Origin: Streptomyces sp. TRM49041
Lineage (GTDB): Bacteria; Actinomycetota; Actinomycetes; Streptomycetales; Streptomycetaceae
Length of the DNA stretch: 64,000 bases
Direction of reading: 5' to 3'
Assembly: GCF_008271805.1 (NCBI RefSeq)
Contig: NZ_VSRY01000145.1
Location: 1 to 64,000, forward strand
Shown: piece by piece, positions 26,071-34,672 of the stretch
Position numbering within the stretch: the stretch's first letter is position 1
How the letters are laid out: each line of letters opens with the position of its first letter
Notes under the pieces: model-generated
Told to the model about the DNA's origin: nothing
The model's database searches: none
The model's input: only the letters and a program-made list of their open reading frames with translations
Position numbers and translations under genes: made by a program

Positions 26071-27159
26071 TCAGGGGCGCCAGTACGGGTCGTAGCCGCT
26101 GGTCAACGCAGGCTCGTTGTGATGCCACTTCGGTTCGCGGTTGACCGCGACGTTGGTGATCGCACGCATCCGCCGGATGAAGCTCCCGTACGGTCTGATG
26201 AGCGTCGACGACAGCCTGCCGCCGGTGGGCTCGTCCATGAACGGCATGAAGGCGTCGGGGAAGCCGGGCATGGTGCAGCCGATGCAGATGCCCCCGACGT
26301 TCGGGCAGCCGCCCACGCCGGACATCCAGCCCCGCTTGGGCACGTTGCAGTTGACGACAGGGCCCCAGCAGCCCACCTTCACCTGGCACTTGGGCGAGTT
26401 GTAGTCCTTGGCGAAGTCGGCCTGCTCGTAGTAGGCGGCACGGTCGCAGCCCTCGTGCACGGTCCTGCCGAAGATCCACTGAGGGCGCAGCATATGGTCC
26501 AGCGGAGGCGGCGGCGCCGACCCCGCCGCGTGGTGCAGCACCCACACCAGCGTCTCCATGAAGTTCTCCGGCTGGATGGGGCAGCCCGGCACATTGACGA
26601 CCGGCAGCGCTCCCCGCGACTTGAAGTCCCAGCCCAGGTAGTCCGCCAGCCCCATGGCGCCGGTGGGGTTCCCGGCCATCGCGTGGATTCCGCCGTACGT
26701 CGCGCAGGTGCCGGCGGCGACCACCGCCCACGCCTTCGGGGCCAGCTGGTCGAGCCACCAGTTGAGGGTGAGCGGTTCGCCGGTCTCCAGGTCGTTGCCG
26801 AAGGATGTCCAGTAGCCGTCGCCCTCGATGATGTTCTGGTTGGGGATCGATCCCTCGATGACCAAGATGAACGGGGCCAGCTCCCCACGGGCGGCCGCCC
26901 GGAAGGGTGCGAGGAAGTCCTCGCCGCCCTCGCTGGGCGACAGCACCTTGTTGTAGAGGTGCACTTTCGGCAGGCCGGGTACGAGCCCCAGCACGAGGTC
27001 CTCGATGGCGGGCTGGCCGGCGGCCGTCATGGAGACGGTGTCGCCGTCGCAGCTCAAGCCCTCGGAGATCCACAGGATATGGATCTCCTCGAAACCCTCC
27101 CCTCCAGGGGGACGTTCGGGCTGTCGGCTGACTTCTGTGGTGCCGCTCTCCGTGGTCAT
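26071..27159 (-). CDS. hhyS: [NiFe]-hydrogenase small subunit, group 1h
   Basis: The 362-residue electron-transfer subunit carrying three iron-sulfur clusters. Visible motifs are LWISEGLSCDGDTVS, GTCATYGG, NVPGCPIQPEN and, for the medial and distal clusters, C-rich stretches from CQVKVGCWGPVVNC to GGICIGCTMPGFPD. The proximal cluster has Cys-x-x-Asp (SCDGD) where standard enzymes have Cys-x-x-Cys, as known for oxygen-insensitive actinobacterial-type hydrogenases. It has no Tat signal peptide, consistent with a cytoplasmic-side enzyme. The ATG at 27159 overlaps the stop of a small hemerythrin-like gene by 4 nt. Confidence 0.95.
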   Translation of the reverse strand: MTTESGTTEVSRQPERPPGGEGFEEIHILWISEGLSCDGDTVSMTAAGQPAIEDLVLGLVPGLPKVHLYNKVLSPSEGGEDFLAPFRAAARGELAPFILVIEGSIPNQNIIEGDGYWTSFGNDLETGEPLTLNWWLDQLAPKAWAVVAAGTCATYGGIHAMAGNPTGAMGLADYLGWDFKSRGALPVVNVPGCPIQPENFMETLVWVLHHAAGSAPPPPLDHMLRPQWIFGRTVHEGCDRAAYYEQADFAKDYNSPKCQVKVGCWGPVVNCNVPKRGWMSGVGGCPNVGGICIGCTMPGFPDAFMPFMDEPTGGRLSSTLIRPYGSFIRRMRAITNVAVNREPKWHHNEPALTSGYDPYWRP

Positions 27160-27335
27160 GTCCTGGGCCTCCGCTGCAGTCGGTCTCGGAGTCGGTCGTA
27201 TGTGGCCGCCACAGGCCCCGCGAGGGTCACCTCGACCACCGCCCGCCGCCGGGTGCCGGAGGCCGCGGCGTGGTGGTCGCGGAAGAGTCGCTCCGCCATG
27301 CGGTGGTCATGCTTCAGCACTTCGAGAGCGTCCAT
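27156..27335 (-). CDS. Truncated hemerythrin-like (HHE) small protein
   Basis: A 59-residue frame starting MDALEVLKHDHRMAERLFRD, which matches the first helix of HHE cation-binding domains (H-D-H-x3-E). It then runs into an Arg-rich stretch and ends ...RDRLQRRPRT. The later helices and the remaining His/Glu ligands of a hemerythrin are missing, so it is either a remnant or a shortened protein kept for translational coupling. The start is well supported: AAGGAAAGG precedes the ATG at 27335. It begins 29 nt inside the 3' end of the upstream gene, and its stop overlaps the ATG of hhyS (ATGA). Confidence 0.7.
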   Translation of the reverse strand: MDALEVLKHDHRMAERLFRDHHAAASGTRRRAVVEVTLAGPVAATYDRLRDRLQRRPRT

Positions 27336-28848
27336 CGCACCTTTCCTTCTCCCGGTCGGCGTCCACCGGCTGGAGTTCGTCGGGGCGGAAGTAGAAGAAC
27401 CGGCCGTACCAGCTGTTCAGCTCCGCGGCGGGATCGTCGTCGAGCGTGACGGCGACGTGCACGCTGCCGTCGACGTCGTGGAAGACCGCCGCGACCTGTG
27501 CGGTCCGGCCGGTGAGGAACATGTCGTGCGCGTCGGCGCCCCGGCCGCGCGGCCGCAACAGCACTCGCGCGCCGCTAGCCACCGGTACGCCGTCGACCAG
27601 CACGCTGTCCGTCGTGGGGCACAGGCCGTCGTCGCCGCCCTCCTGCCACCACGGGGCGGTCCCGCGCGCCGGGCCGGGAGCGGCTCCGGTTTCCGCTCCG
27701 GGCGCGGCCGGCGACGGTGTGACGAGCCGCTCCGGCATGACGAGCCGCTCCGGCTCCGGCCGTGGGTCCAGCGACCGGACGGTGCCGTGCAGCCGGGCGA
27801 AGATCTCCGGCGGCATGCTCTCGACGCGGTCGAGGATCTCGGCGGCACGCCGGTCCGTGGCCCGTGCCTCGCGCTTCTCCTCGTCCGTCAGGAGGAGCGT
27901 CCGCAGGGTCAGGATCTCGTCGATCTCCGCGGCGTCATGGAGGTCTCCGGGGCTCTCCGGCGCCACCTCGGGGTGGTCGGAGAGGATGATGGGCGACGAC
28001 AGAACGGCCGCGCCGGAGCCGGGCGCGCCCGCGAGCACGGGGAACGTGTGCAGATTGCGGCAGTCCCGCGCGTGCGTCTCGCAGTCTTCGGGCGGGTCGG
28101 CCGACGAGACGAACTCCAGCCCGTCGCCGCCGATGAGCGTGTGTGTCGCGATGAGCGCACCGCGCAGCGCCTCGTCCCGCGACGCCGTGCCGCCACCGGG
28201 CGAACGGCCGGTGTTCTCCGTGCGTACCCGCAGCCGATGGAGACCGCCTTCCCCGGGAAGCCGCTCCGCCTGTACCAGCGCCACCGCCTCGACCGGCCAT
28301 CTGCGGCGCACCACCCGTCCGTGCCCGTCGCCGAGCGGCTCCGTCTCCTCACCACCGGTGCGCCCCAACGAGAACGACCGTCCGTCCCCGAGGAGAGCGG
28401 CCAGCGGTGCGACGAGGTCCGTCTCCCGGGGCACGGCCTCGTCGAAGGTGAGATGGACGGTCCCCGCGCTCTCCGTCTCCTCGACGGGCCGCCAGTCGCC
28501 GTCCGTGCCCCGCCGCTCCACCTGCTTGCGCTGGAGCTGCAGGTAGCGCACCTGCACATGGACCGACGCGGTCGGCCCGGCCCGTAGGAGGCACTCGGTC
28601 TGCTGGTACCAGGAGTCGACGGACCCCGAGACGCCCGGCGGCACCGGGCCGCCCGCCTCCGCCCACTCCCGTGGCGTGAGGACACCGAACTGCCAGCGCA
28701 CCCGGTTCTTCGGCGACGACCTGCGGTACGGGTACAGCAGATAGCCCTCGTAGAGGACGGCATCGGCCACGGCCCGCAGCCGCCCGAAAGCGGCACGGGC
28801 CACGGGCGGCGCGCCGTCGGTGTCCCCGTCGGCCGGGTCGGTCACCAT
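27307..28848 (-). CDS. Conserved hypothetical protein, first gene of the hydrogenase operon
   Basis: A 513-residue soluble protein that I do not assign to a named family. It begins MVTDPADGDTDGAPPVARAA and continues with VLYEGYLLYPYRRSSPKNRV, a pattern I associate with hypothetical proteins next to group 1h hydrogenases. Other features are two internal acidic regions, FARLHGTVRSLDPRP and a C-terminal NSWYGRFFYFRPDELQPVD. It has no signal peptide or membrane helix. GAGGAGG precedes the ATG at 28848. Its last 29 nt overlap the small HHE gene, which ties it to hhyS translation. A role in hydrogenase assembly is inferred only from the operon. Confidence 0.75.
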   Translation of the reverse strand: MVTDPADGDTDGAPPVARAAFGRLRAVADAVLYEGYLLYPYRRSSPKNRVRWQFGVLTPREWAEAGGPVPPGVSGSVDSWYQQTECLLRAGPTASVHVQVRYLQLQRKQVERRGTDGDWRPVEETESAGTVHLTFDEAVPRETDLVAPLAALLGDGRSFSLGRTGGEETEPLGDGHGRVVRRRWPVEAVALVQAERLPGEGGLHRLRVRTENTGRSPGGGTASRDEALRGALIATHTLIGGDGLEFVSSADPPEDCETHARDCRNLHTFPVLAGAPGSGAAVLSSPIILSDHPEVAPESPGDLHDAAEIDEILTLRTLLLTDEEKREARATDRRAAEILDRVESMPPEIFARLHGTVRSLDPRPEPERLVMPERLVTPSPAAPGAETGAAPGPARGTAPWWQEGGDDGLCPTTDSVLVDGVPVASGARVLLRPRGRGADAHDMFLTGRTAQVAAVFHDVDGSVHVAVTLDDDPAAELNSWYGRFFYFRPDELQPVDADREKERCDGRSRSAEA

Positions 28849-28863
28849 TCGGCCTCCTCACAC

Positions 28864-28892
28864 AGCCTGGCTCTGCGGCCTTCCACCAGGCT
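28864..28892. promoter_or_regulatory. Inverted repeat in the hydrogenase operon leader
   Basis: AGCCTGG (28864-28870) and CCAGGCT (28886-28892) form a perfect 7-bp inverted repeat 16 bp upstream of the hypothetical gene. A locally AT-rich stretch (28893-28925) beyond it probably holds the promoter, though no clear -10/-35 pair is visible. It could be an operator or an mRNA hairpin. The rest of 28849-29058 shows nothing else. Confidence 0.35.
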
Positions 28893-29058
28893 CACATCAT
28901 TTGTCTGCTATCACCCCTTATAGGCCATCGGATGGGCGGTGTACCGTCGGCCCTCGGCCGCGCGCCCCGTGTCATCCCTCCGGCCGTGCGCGCGGCGGCT
29001 GCCCGGGGTACGTCGACATGGGGGGCGCCCCCCGCCCCACCGGCTCGGCCGAGGCGTG

Positions 29059-30069
29059 TCAGGAGGCCGTAGGGCGGGCCGCGGGCCGCGCCGCGCCGAG
29101 GAAGGTGAGCAGGCCGACCGGGCCCGGGCGGGGTCCCCCGACAGCGGACCAGTGGAGGTCGCGTACGGTGCGCACGGCCGCCCGGGTCACCACGTCCACT
29201 CCGGCCTTGCGCTCGAACCAGCGCCAGTCGCCGTGGGCGTTCATCTCCAGGAACACCGCTTCACCGCGGTCCAGCAGGAAGTCGAACGCCCCGTACCCGA
29301 GGTCCCACATCCCGGCCAGGGCACGCACCGCCTCGGCCACGCCGGGCGGCGCCTCGGCGGGACGCACCCGCACGCGGTCCGGACGCGACCAGATGTCGCG
29401 CGGGTCGTCCTTGGCCACCTCGAACGCGATGACTTCACCTCCCACGACGTAGACCCGGAACTCGGCGTCGTGGCCGACGTACTCCTGCAGCACCACCGGT
29501 GTGCCGTGGGGCAGCCCCAGCGCGCCGTCCAGCTGAGACCGCTCCAGGATCCGGGGCAGGAACCAGGCGAGCCGGCCCGGCTCGGCTTCCACGTAGTGCC
29601 GGTCGAGGGCCTTCACCACGTACCGCCCGCACGCGAGCCGCCCGGCGGCGGCCGCGGGATCGGTGGTGACCACGCCCCGCGGGGTACGGATGCCGAGTGC
29701 CGCCGCCTGGGCGCGCTGACGGAGCTGGCCGGGATCGGTGGCGCCGAGGGTGGTGCCGGACACGACGGCCAGCTGGCGCGCCAGCGCCGTCCACGAGTCG
29801 CGGTACAGCATCTGCCGGTCGGCGGGGCGCGTCGACGGCGCGGCACGCAGTGAGAAGTGGCGCAGCCAGGTCACGGTGGGGACGAACCGGTGTCCGTTCA
29901 GCGTCATCGGCGTCATCGGCCCGCCGGGTTCGCAGGTGGCCTCCACATCCTCCAGCCCGTCCGCGTCGAGGCGGAGGACGGGCACGCCGATCCTGCGTAA
30001 CAGGGAGGCCACCTCGGTGGCCTCCCTGTCGCCGCGCCTGGTCAGCAGGAGCACGCAGTGCTCAGCCAC
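29059..30069 (-). CDS. ATP-grasp ligase
   Basis: A 336-residue ATP-grasp enzyme of the RimK/MvdD-like type, expected to join a carboxylate to an amine through an acyl phosphate. The N-terminal domain (HCVLLLTRRGDREATEVASL, then RIGVPVLRLDADGL) resembles the pre-ATP-grasp domain of peptide-modifying ligases. Downstream are YVVKALDRHYVE (ATP-binding Lys), VVLQEYVGHDAEFRVYVV, and the metal-binding end FDFLLDRGEAVFLEMNAHGD. The GTG start at 30069 overlaps the GAF gene by 8 nt. In the RiPP locus it could form an amide or ester on the peptide, as in graspetide systems, or act on a small molecule. It is the last gene of the left arm. Confidence 0.8.
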   Translation of the reverse strand: MAEHCVLLLTRRGDREATEVASLLRRIGVPVLRLDADGLEDVEATCEPGGPMTPMTLNGHRFVPTVTWLRHFSLRAAPSTRPADRQMLYRDSWTALARQLAVVSGTTLGATDPGQLRQRAQAAALGIRTPRGVVTTDPAAAAGRLACGRYVVKALDRHYVEAEPGRLAWFLPRILERSQLDGALGLPHGTPVVLQEYVGHDAEFRVYVVGGEVIAFEVAKDDPRDIWSRPDRVRVRPAEAPPGVAEAVRALAGMWDLGYGAFDFLLDRGEAVFLEMNAHGDWRWFERKAGVDVVTRAAVRTVRDLHWSAVGGPRPGPVGLLTFLGAARPAARPTAS

Positions 30070-30616
30070 GGGCGTTCTCCAGCAGCGACTCCGCCATCTC
30101 CAGCAGCCGAAGGGCCTTGTCGGACCGCTGGTCGGGCGCCGTGGCGCGCAGCCGCGTCAGCAGTTCCAGGCCGATGGCCGCCTGGTCGGCGAGCAGGTCC
30201 AGCAACTCCACATCGGCCATCTCCCGCACTCCGCCGGAGCCACGGTCGAGCACCTCCAGCACTCCGATGCACGCGTCGCCGCTGAACAGGGGAGCCGCCA
30301 TGATGCTGTTGGGCACATAGCCGGTCGAGGCGGCGGCCGCGCCCGAGAAGTGCTTCGACTCGCGCAGGTCGTCGACGAGCATCGACTGTCCCGAGGCCGC
30401 CACCCACCCCGCGATGCCGGTCCCCGCCGGGAAGCGTGATCCGACGAGCTGACCGTCCCCCTCGCCGGCCACCGCCTCGAAGACCAGTTCCCCGGCGTCG
30501 GGGTCGATGAGGAAGATCGAGGAGGCCGCCGCCCCGAAGGCGTGCCGCGCGACTTCCACGATGGACTGCAGCAGGCGGCGCTCGGTGGGCGCCGCGGCGT
30601 CAACGGGGAGTGTCAT
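30062..30616 (-). CDS. GAF domain protein
   Basis: A 184-residue stand-alone GAF domain. It contains SIVEVARHAFGAAASSIFLI, FPAGTGIAGWVAASGQSM and IMAAPLFSGDACIGVLEVLD, the standard GAF pattern. It probably senses a small molecule or partner and regulates a neighbouring enzyme, perhaps the nucleotidyl cyclase encoded two genes upstream in the same operon. I chose the ATG at 30616 because GGAGG precedes it. It overlaps the subtilase gene by 17 nt and the ATP-grasp gene by 8 nt. The ligand is unknown. Confidence 0.82.
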   Translation of the reverse strand: MTLPVDAAAPTERRLLQSIVEVARHAFGAAASSIFLIDPDAGELVFEAVAGEGDGQLVGSRFPAGTGIAGWVAASGQSMLVDDLRESKHFSGAAAASTGYVPNSIMAAPLFSGDACIGVLEVLDRGSGGVREMADVELLDLLADQAAIGLELLTRLRATAPDQRSDKALRLLEMAESLLENARG

Positions 30617-31478
30617 GCCCGCCTCCGAATCGGCCGACCACATTGCCGGCGCACAGGAACAGAACCGTCTTCAGCTGGAACGGTGTGAGCCAGGGGTGCT
30701 TGCCGAGGACCAGCGCGCACAGACCCGAGACGTGCGGTGCGGCGAAGCTGTTGCCGGTCGAGCGGATGGTGCCGCCGCCGGGCCAGGCCACGGGGACGCG
30801 GACGCCCCGGGCGTGGAACTCCACGGGTGGAGCCGGGTTGTAGTAGTAGGTCATCGGATCGTCCTCGTCATGGCTGGCGACCGAGATCACCGACGAGAAC
30901 GACCACGGATAGCTGGGCACGGGCCGGTTGTGCGCGGAGACGACGAGCGCGCACCGGCGGAAGTAGGCCCGGTCGGCCAGTTCGTGCAGCTGCGCCGACA
31001 GGGCCGTCCGGGTCGTCGCCAGGCTGAGGTTGATCACGTCGAACCCCTGGTCGATCGCCCAGGACAGCCCGGTGACGAGGGCCGCGCCGCTGCCCGTCCT
31101 GCCGTCGGTCAGGACCTGGACGGACGAGACGGAGGCCCTCGGGGCGAGGGAACGGATCACACCGGCGCAGGCCGTACCGTGTCCGGCCAGGTCCGAGGGG
31201 GAGCACTCCGCGATGTCCAACCCGCCGTCGCCGTTCTCGACGGTGGTCACCGACCGGTCGACCCCACCCACCAGCGGGTGGTCGGCCTGCACTCCGCTGT
31301 CCACCACACAGACGCGGACACCCGACCCGTCCGCACCGCCCCAGGCCCACTCGGGGGAGACCTCGCGCATGGGGACGGCCGCGAACTCCTCCAGGGTCTG
31401 TGTACTGGTCTTCGCTCCCCAGGCCGGCACACCCGGTGTGTAGGCCCTCGACGGCCGTCTCCAGGGCGGATCGCTCAT
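30600..31478 (-). CDS. Subtilisin-like serine protease (S8), cytoplasmic
   Basis: A 292-residue subtilase with a complete catalytic triad: Asp60 in VRVCVVDSGVQADHP, His100 in LAGHGTACAGVI and Ser244 in TGNSFAAPHVSG. Asn184 in SAHNRPVP is the oxyanion candidate. It has no signal peptide and no propeptide, so it should act in the cytoplasm. The ATG at 31478 overlaps the cyclase gene by 4 nt. In a RiPP locus it is the best candidate for removing the leader peptide. Compared with secreted subtilases it is short and lacks C-terminal repeats. Confidence 0.85.
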   Translation of the reverse strand: MSDPPWRRPSRAYTPGVPAWGAKTSTQTLEEFAAVPMREVSPEWAWGGADGSGVRVCVVDSGVQADHPLVGGVDRSVTTVENGDGGLDIAECSPSDLAGHGTACAGVIRSLAPRASVSSVQVLTDGRTGSGAALVTGLSWAIDQGFDVINLSLATTRTALSAQLHELADRAYFRRCALVVSAHNRPVPSYPWSFSSVISVASHDEDDPMTYYYNPAPPVEFHARGVRVPVAWPGGGTIRSTGNSFAAPHVSGLCALVLGKHPWLTPFQLKTVLFLCAGNVVGRFGGGHDTPR

Positions 31479-34400
31479 CTGTTCTCCTCCGGGTCGGTGC
31501 GCACGGTGTCCCGGTCGGTCGGCTCTTCGTCCCGGCCGGCCAGCCATGTGCGGACCGCCCCGGCCGGGAGCACGGCCTCCTTCGCCGTCAGGGCCGCCAG
31601 CGCCCGCTCCGCCGCGCACCTGGCCCGTGCGGGCGCCCCGGCCGCGTGCAGGACCCGGGCGGCCTCGAACCACACATCGCCGATCAGACAGGGGTCGTCG
31701 GTGCGGTCCAGGGCGGCGGTGGCCCGGTCGGCCGCGGAGACGGCCTCGTCGAACGCGCCGACCCGCGCGCAGATCCGTGCCCGCAGGGCCAGTTCGACGG
31801 CCCGCCCGCGGGTCTCCGGCGTCACCCCCGTCGGCGGCGCGAGAGCGGCGAGGCCGCTGTCGTCGCCCGCACGAAAGCGTTCGCGGGCCGCGTACACCCG
31901 TAGCGTGGCCGCCGTCGTGCTCTGCCCCAGTGCGCCGAGCCGGTCCGCCGCCACCGTGTAGTGGCGGGCCGCGGCCGGGTGCGCGCCGCACAGCGACTCG
32001 ATGAGCCCCGCGGTCTGGTCGGCGGCGACACCTCCGAGGGTCAGAGCCAGGTCCGCGGAGTGCCGCCGCGCCCGCGCCACGTCGTCGCGTGCCTCGTCGA
32101 CCCGGCCCGACAGGGCCAGATGGCGCGCTCGGGTCAGCAGGATCGGCACGAGCAGACAACGGTCGCCGTCGAAGCGCCGGGCCAGTTCCTCGCAGAGCGC
32201 CACGGCCTTGCCGAGCGGGGTCGGCGACCACTGCGTCAGTTCGCAGATCGACACCAGGATCCGGTTCTCCTCGTACGTGTCGCCGAGCCGCCGGGCGTGG
32301 GCCAGGGCCTCGCGCATGGCGGACTCGGCCGCGCCGATCCTGCCTTCGGCGAAGCCGCGCAGGGACGACAGCTGATGGAGTCTGCACCAGCTCAGGTCGT
32401 CCTGCCGCTCCGGCAGGGCGGCCGGGGTGTCCGGGTGTGCCGGGTCGCCGGAGCGCAGCGCGATCGTCTGCCGCAGGACGGCGCAGGTGTGCCGCGTAGG
32501 CAGGTCGTGCCCGCACCTGTCCTCGGCCTCGGCGACGGCCTGCCGGGCGTCGTCCCACCGGCCGAGAGCCGCGTACGCGTCGGTGATGCGGACGGCGAGG
32601 ACGCGATGGCCGGGGTCCCCGTCCGGGGTCAGTGCGCGTCCGCGTTCCATCAGCGACACGGCGGCGGGCAGGTCGCGGCGGTGCAGGGCCCGGTACCCGG
32701 TGGCCACCAGGGCACGAGCCGCCCTGTCGGTCAGAGCGGGCAGTCCGGGGTCGCCCGGGTGCACCTCGGCCAGCAGTCCGCACGCCGACTCCAGGTGGTG
32801 GGCGAGGTCCTCCTCGGTTCCCGGACCGGGGGACGGCGAATCCGGCCGCCGCTCCGAGAGCCGCTCCGAGAGCCGGTCCTCGAGTCGGTCCGCGATCCTC
32901 CTGTGCCAGTCGGCGCGCCGGGCCTTGGACGTCATCTCGTAGAGCGTGTCCCGGGCGAGCACGCGGGTGAACCGGTACGCGCCGGGCGGACCGGAGGGGT
33001 GGATGACGCGTGACCGCAGGAGCCGGTTCACCGCGCCGTCGAGTACGTCGTCGGTCAGCGAGGGCGCGTCGTCGGCGAGTGCCCGCACATCGTCCACGGT
33101 GAACGATCCGCCCACACCGGCCGCGCGTTCCAGCACCTGGCGGTCGGCGGCCGGCAGCCGGTCCAGCCAGGCGGTCAGCAGCACCCGGATCGTCGTGGGG
33201 ACGCCCCGCACCGCGGACGGGTCGCCGGCCAGATTCTCCACGAGCAGCTCGGCGAAGAGAGGGTTGCCGTCGCACTCCTGGACGACCCGGGCCAGGGCGT
33301 CGTCGGTGCGGGCCGCCTCCTGGGCGGCGACCTCGGCGCGGTCCGCCAGCAGGCCGACGAGCCGTTCGGTCTGATGGAGCGGCAGCGCGTCGACGCGCAG
33401 GGCGAGGGCCTCGCCGAGCGTGCCGTCCCCGCCGGAGTACCCGGTGGCGCGCTCGGGACGCGCCACGCAGACGATCAGCACCTCGGCGTCGACCGCCCCC
33501 TCGACCACTTCCCCGAGCATGTCGAGGAGGGTCGGTTCCGCCCAGTGGAAGTCCTCCAGTACGAGGAGCAGCGGAGACCGCCGCCCCAGCGCCTCCAGCA
33601 GGCGGCGGAACGCCCACCCGATCTCGTCGACGCTCACCGGGAGCCCGTTCTCGGCCCGGACGCCCAACGCCACGGCGAGGGCGGTGACGGCGCGGTCGGC
33701 GCTCGGGCGGAGGGCCTCCAGGGCGCTCACCGCCTCCTCCCAGCCGCCGGGCAGGGACCAGACCGCCTCGGCCAGCGGACGGTACGCGAGCCCGGCACCG
33801 TAGGGCTGGCAGGTGCCGCGCAGGACGACGGCGCCTGCGGCCGAGCGGACGGCGGCGAACTCCCGTACGAGACGCGACTTGCCGATGCCCGTGGGGCCGG
33901 TCACGGTGACGAGACGGCAGCGGCGGTCGCGGCGTACCGAGTCGGATGCCGTCAGCAGGGCGCCCAGCTCCGCCTCGCGGCCGACCAGCGGCACCAGGTC
34001 CTCCTGGCCCGCACCGTCGAGGAGCCCCACGACGCGCCAGGCCGTGACGAGGTCGCGCTTGCCCTTCAGCCGCAGCGGCGCCACGGCCTCCAGGCGCACC
34101 GCGTTGCCCACCAGCCGCGCCGTCTCGTCGCCGATGAGGATCTCGTGCGTCTCCGCGCGGGACTGGAGACGGGCGGCGGTGTGGACGACGTCGCCCACCA
34201 CGCGCGCACCCCCGCCGGCGGCCCCGGCCACCACGGCCTCGCCCGAGGCGATTCCGCAGTGGATGTCGAGCCGCACCGCGGGGCCGCCGCGCTCCGGGCC
34301 GGCGTCGGCCAGCGCCTCCCGCACCGCGTACGCCGCCTGCACGGCACGCAGGGCGTCGTCCTCGTGACTGACGAACGCTCCGAAGACGGCCATCACCGCG

Positions 34401-34672
34401 TCGCCGATGAACTTCTCGACGACGCCTCCGCGTTCGGTCACCGCCGACGTGCAGGCGCCGTAGTACCGGTCCATGGTCCGCCGCAGGGCCTCGGGGTCGA
34501 GCGACTCGGCCAGCACGGTGGAACCGACCAGGTCGATGAAGACCGCAGTGACGATTCTCCGGCTGTCCGAGGACGGAGCCCCGCCGGTGAGCGGCGTACC
34601 GCAGTCCGGGCAGAAACGCGCCCCCTCCGGCGCCGCCGTGCGGCAACTGCCACAACGCGCGGGCCCGCTCAC
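31475..34672 (-). CDS. Zinc-ribbon / class III nucleotidyl cyclase / AAA ATPase / TPR regulator
   Basis: A 1065-residue signalling protein. Residues 1-30 form a zinc ribbon (C6xxC9 and C20xxC23). Residues about 38-190 form a class III adenylate/guanylate cyclase domain (VFIDLVGSTVLAES, EKFIGDAVMAVFGA). Residues about 225-560 hold a STAND/AAA-type NTPase with P-loop GPTGIGKS near 260. The rest is helical TPR-like repeats. The GTG start at 34672 overlaps the upstream LuxR-type gene by 4 nt, with no separate ribosome binding site. Such proteins are common actinomycete transcription or signalling modules. Here it is locked into the RiPP left arm and may couple nucleotide signalling to peptide production. 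Confidence 0.83.
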   Translation of the reverse strand: MSGPARCGSCRTAAPEGARFCPDCGTPLTGGAPSSDSRRIVTAVFIDLVGSTVLAESLDPEALRRTMDRYYGACTSAVTERGGVVEKFIGDAVMAVFGAFVSHEDDALRAVQAAYAVREALADAGPERGGPAVRLDIHCGIASGEAVVAGAAGGGARVVGDVVHTAARLQSRAETHEILIGDETARLVGNAVRLEAVAPLRLKGKRDLVTAWRVVGLLDGAGQEDLVPLVGREAELGALLTASDSVRRDRRCRLVTVTGPTGIGKSRLVREFAAVRSAAGAVVLRGTCQPYGAGLAYRPLAEAVWSLPGGWEEAVSALEALRPSADRAVTALAVALGVRAENGLPVSVDEIGWAFRRLLEALGRRSPLLLVLEDFHWAEPTLLDMLGEVVEGAVDAEVLIVCVARPERATGYSGGDGTLGEALALRVDALPLHQTERLVGLLADRAEVAAQEAARTDDALARVVQECDGNPLFAELLVENLAGDPSAVRGVPTTIRVLLTAWLDRLPAADRQVLERAAGVGGSFTVDDVRALADDAPSLTDDVLDGAVNRLLRSRVIHPSGPPGAYRFTRVLARDTLYEMTSKARRADWHRRIADRLEDRLSERLSERRPDSPSPGPGTEEDLAHHLESACGLLAEVHPGDPGLPALTDRAARALVATGYRALHRRDLPAAVSLMERGRALTPDGDPGHRVLAVRITDAYAALGRWDDARQAVAEAEDRCGHDLPTRHTCAVLRQTIALRSGDPAHPDTPAALPERQDDLSWCRLHQLSSLRGFAEGRIGAAESAMREALAHARRLGDTYEENRILVSICELTQWSPTPLGKAVALCEELARRFDGDRCLLVPILLTRARHLALSGRVDEARDDVARARRHSADLALTLGGVAADQTAGLIESLCGAHPAAARHYTVAADRLGALGQSTTAATLRVYAARERFRAGDDSGLAALAPPTGVTPETRGRAVELALRARICARVGAFDEAVSAADRATAALDRTDDPCLIGDVWFEAARVLHAAGAPARARCAAERALAALTAKEAVLPAGAVRTWLAGRDEEPTDRDTVRTDPEENR

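Noticed and set aside
31479..34655. Minus-strand frame continuous with the subtilase for 1060 further codons upstream
   Set aside because: It lies out of frame over the cyclase/ATPase gene, which shows clear domains. The extension is Arg/Gly/Pro-rich, and the subtilase has a natural ATGA-coupled start at 31478.
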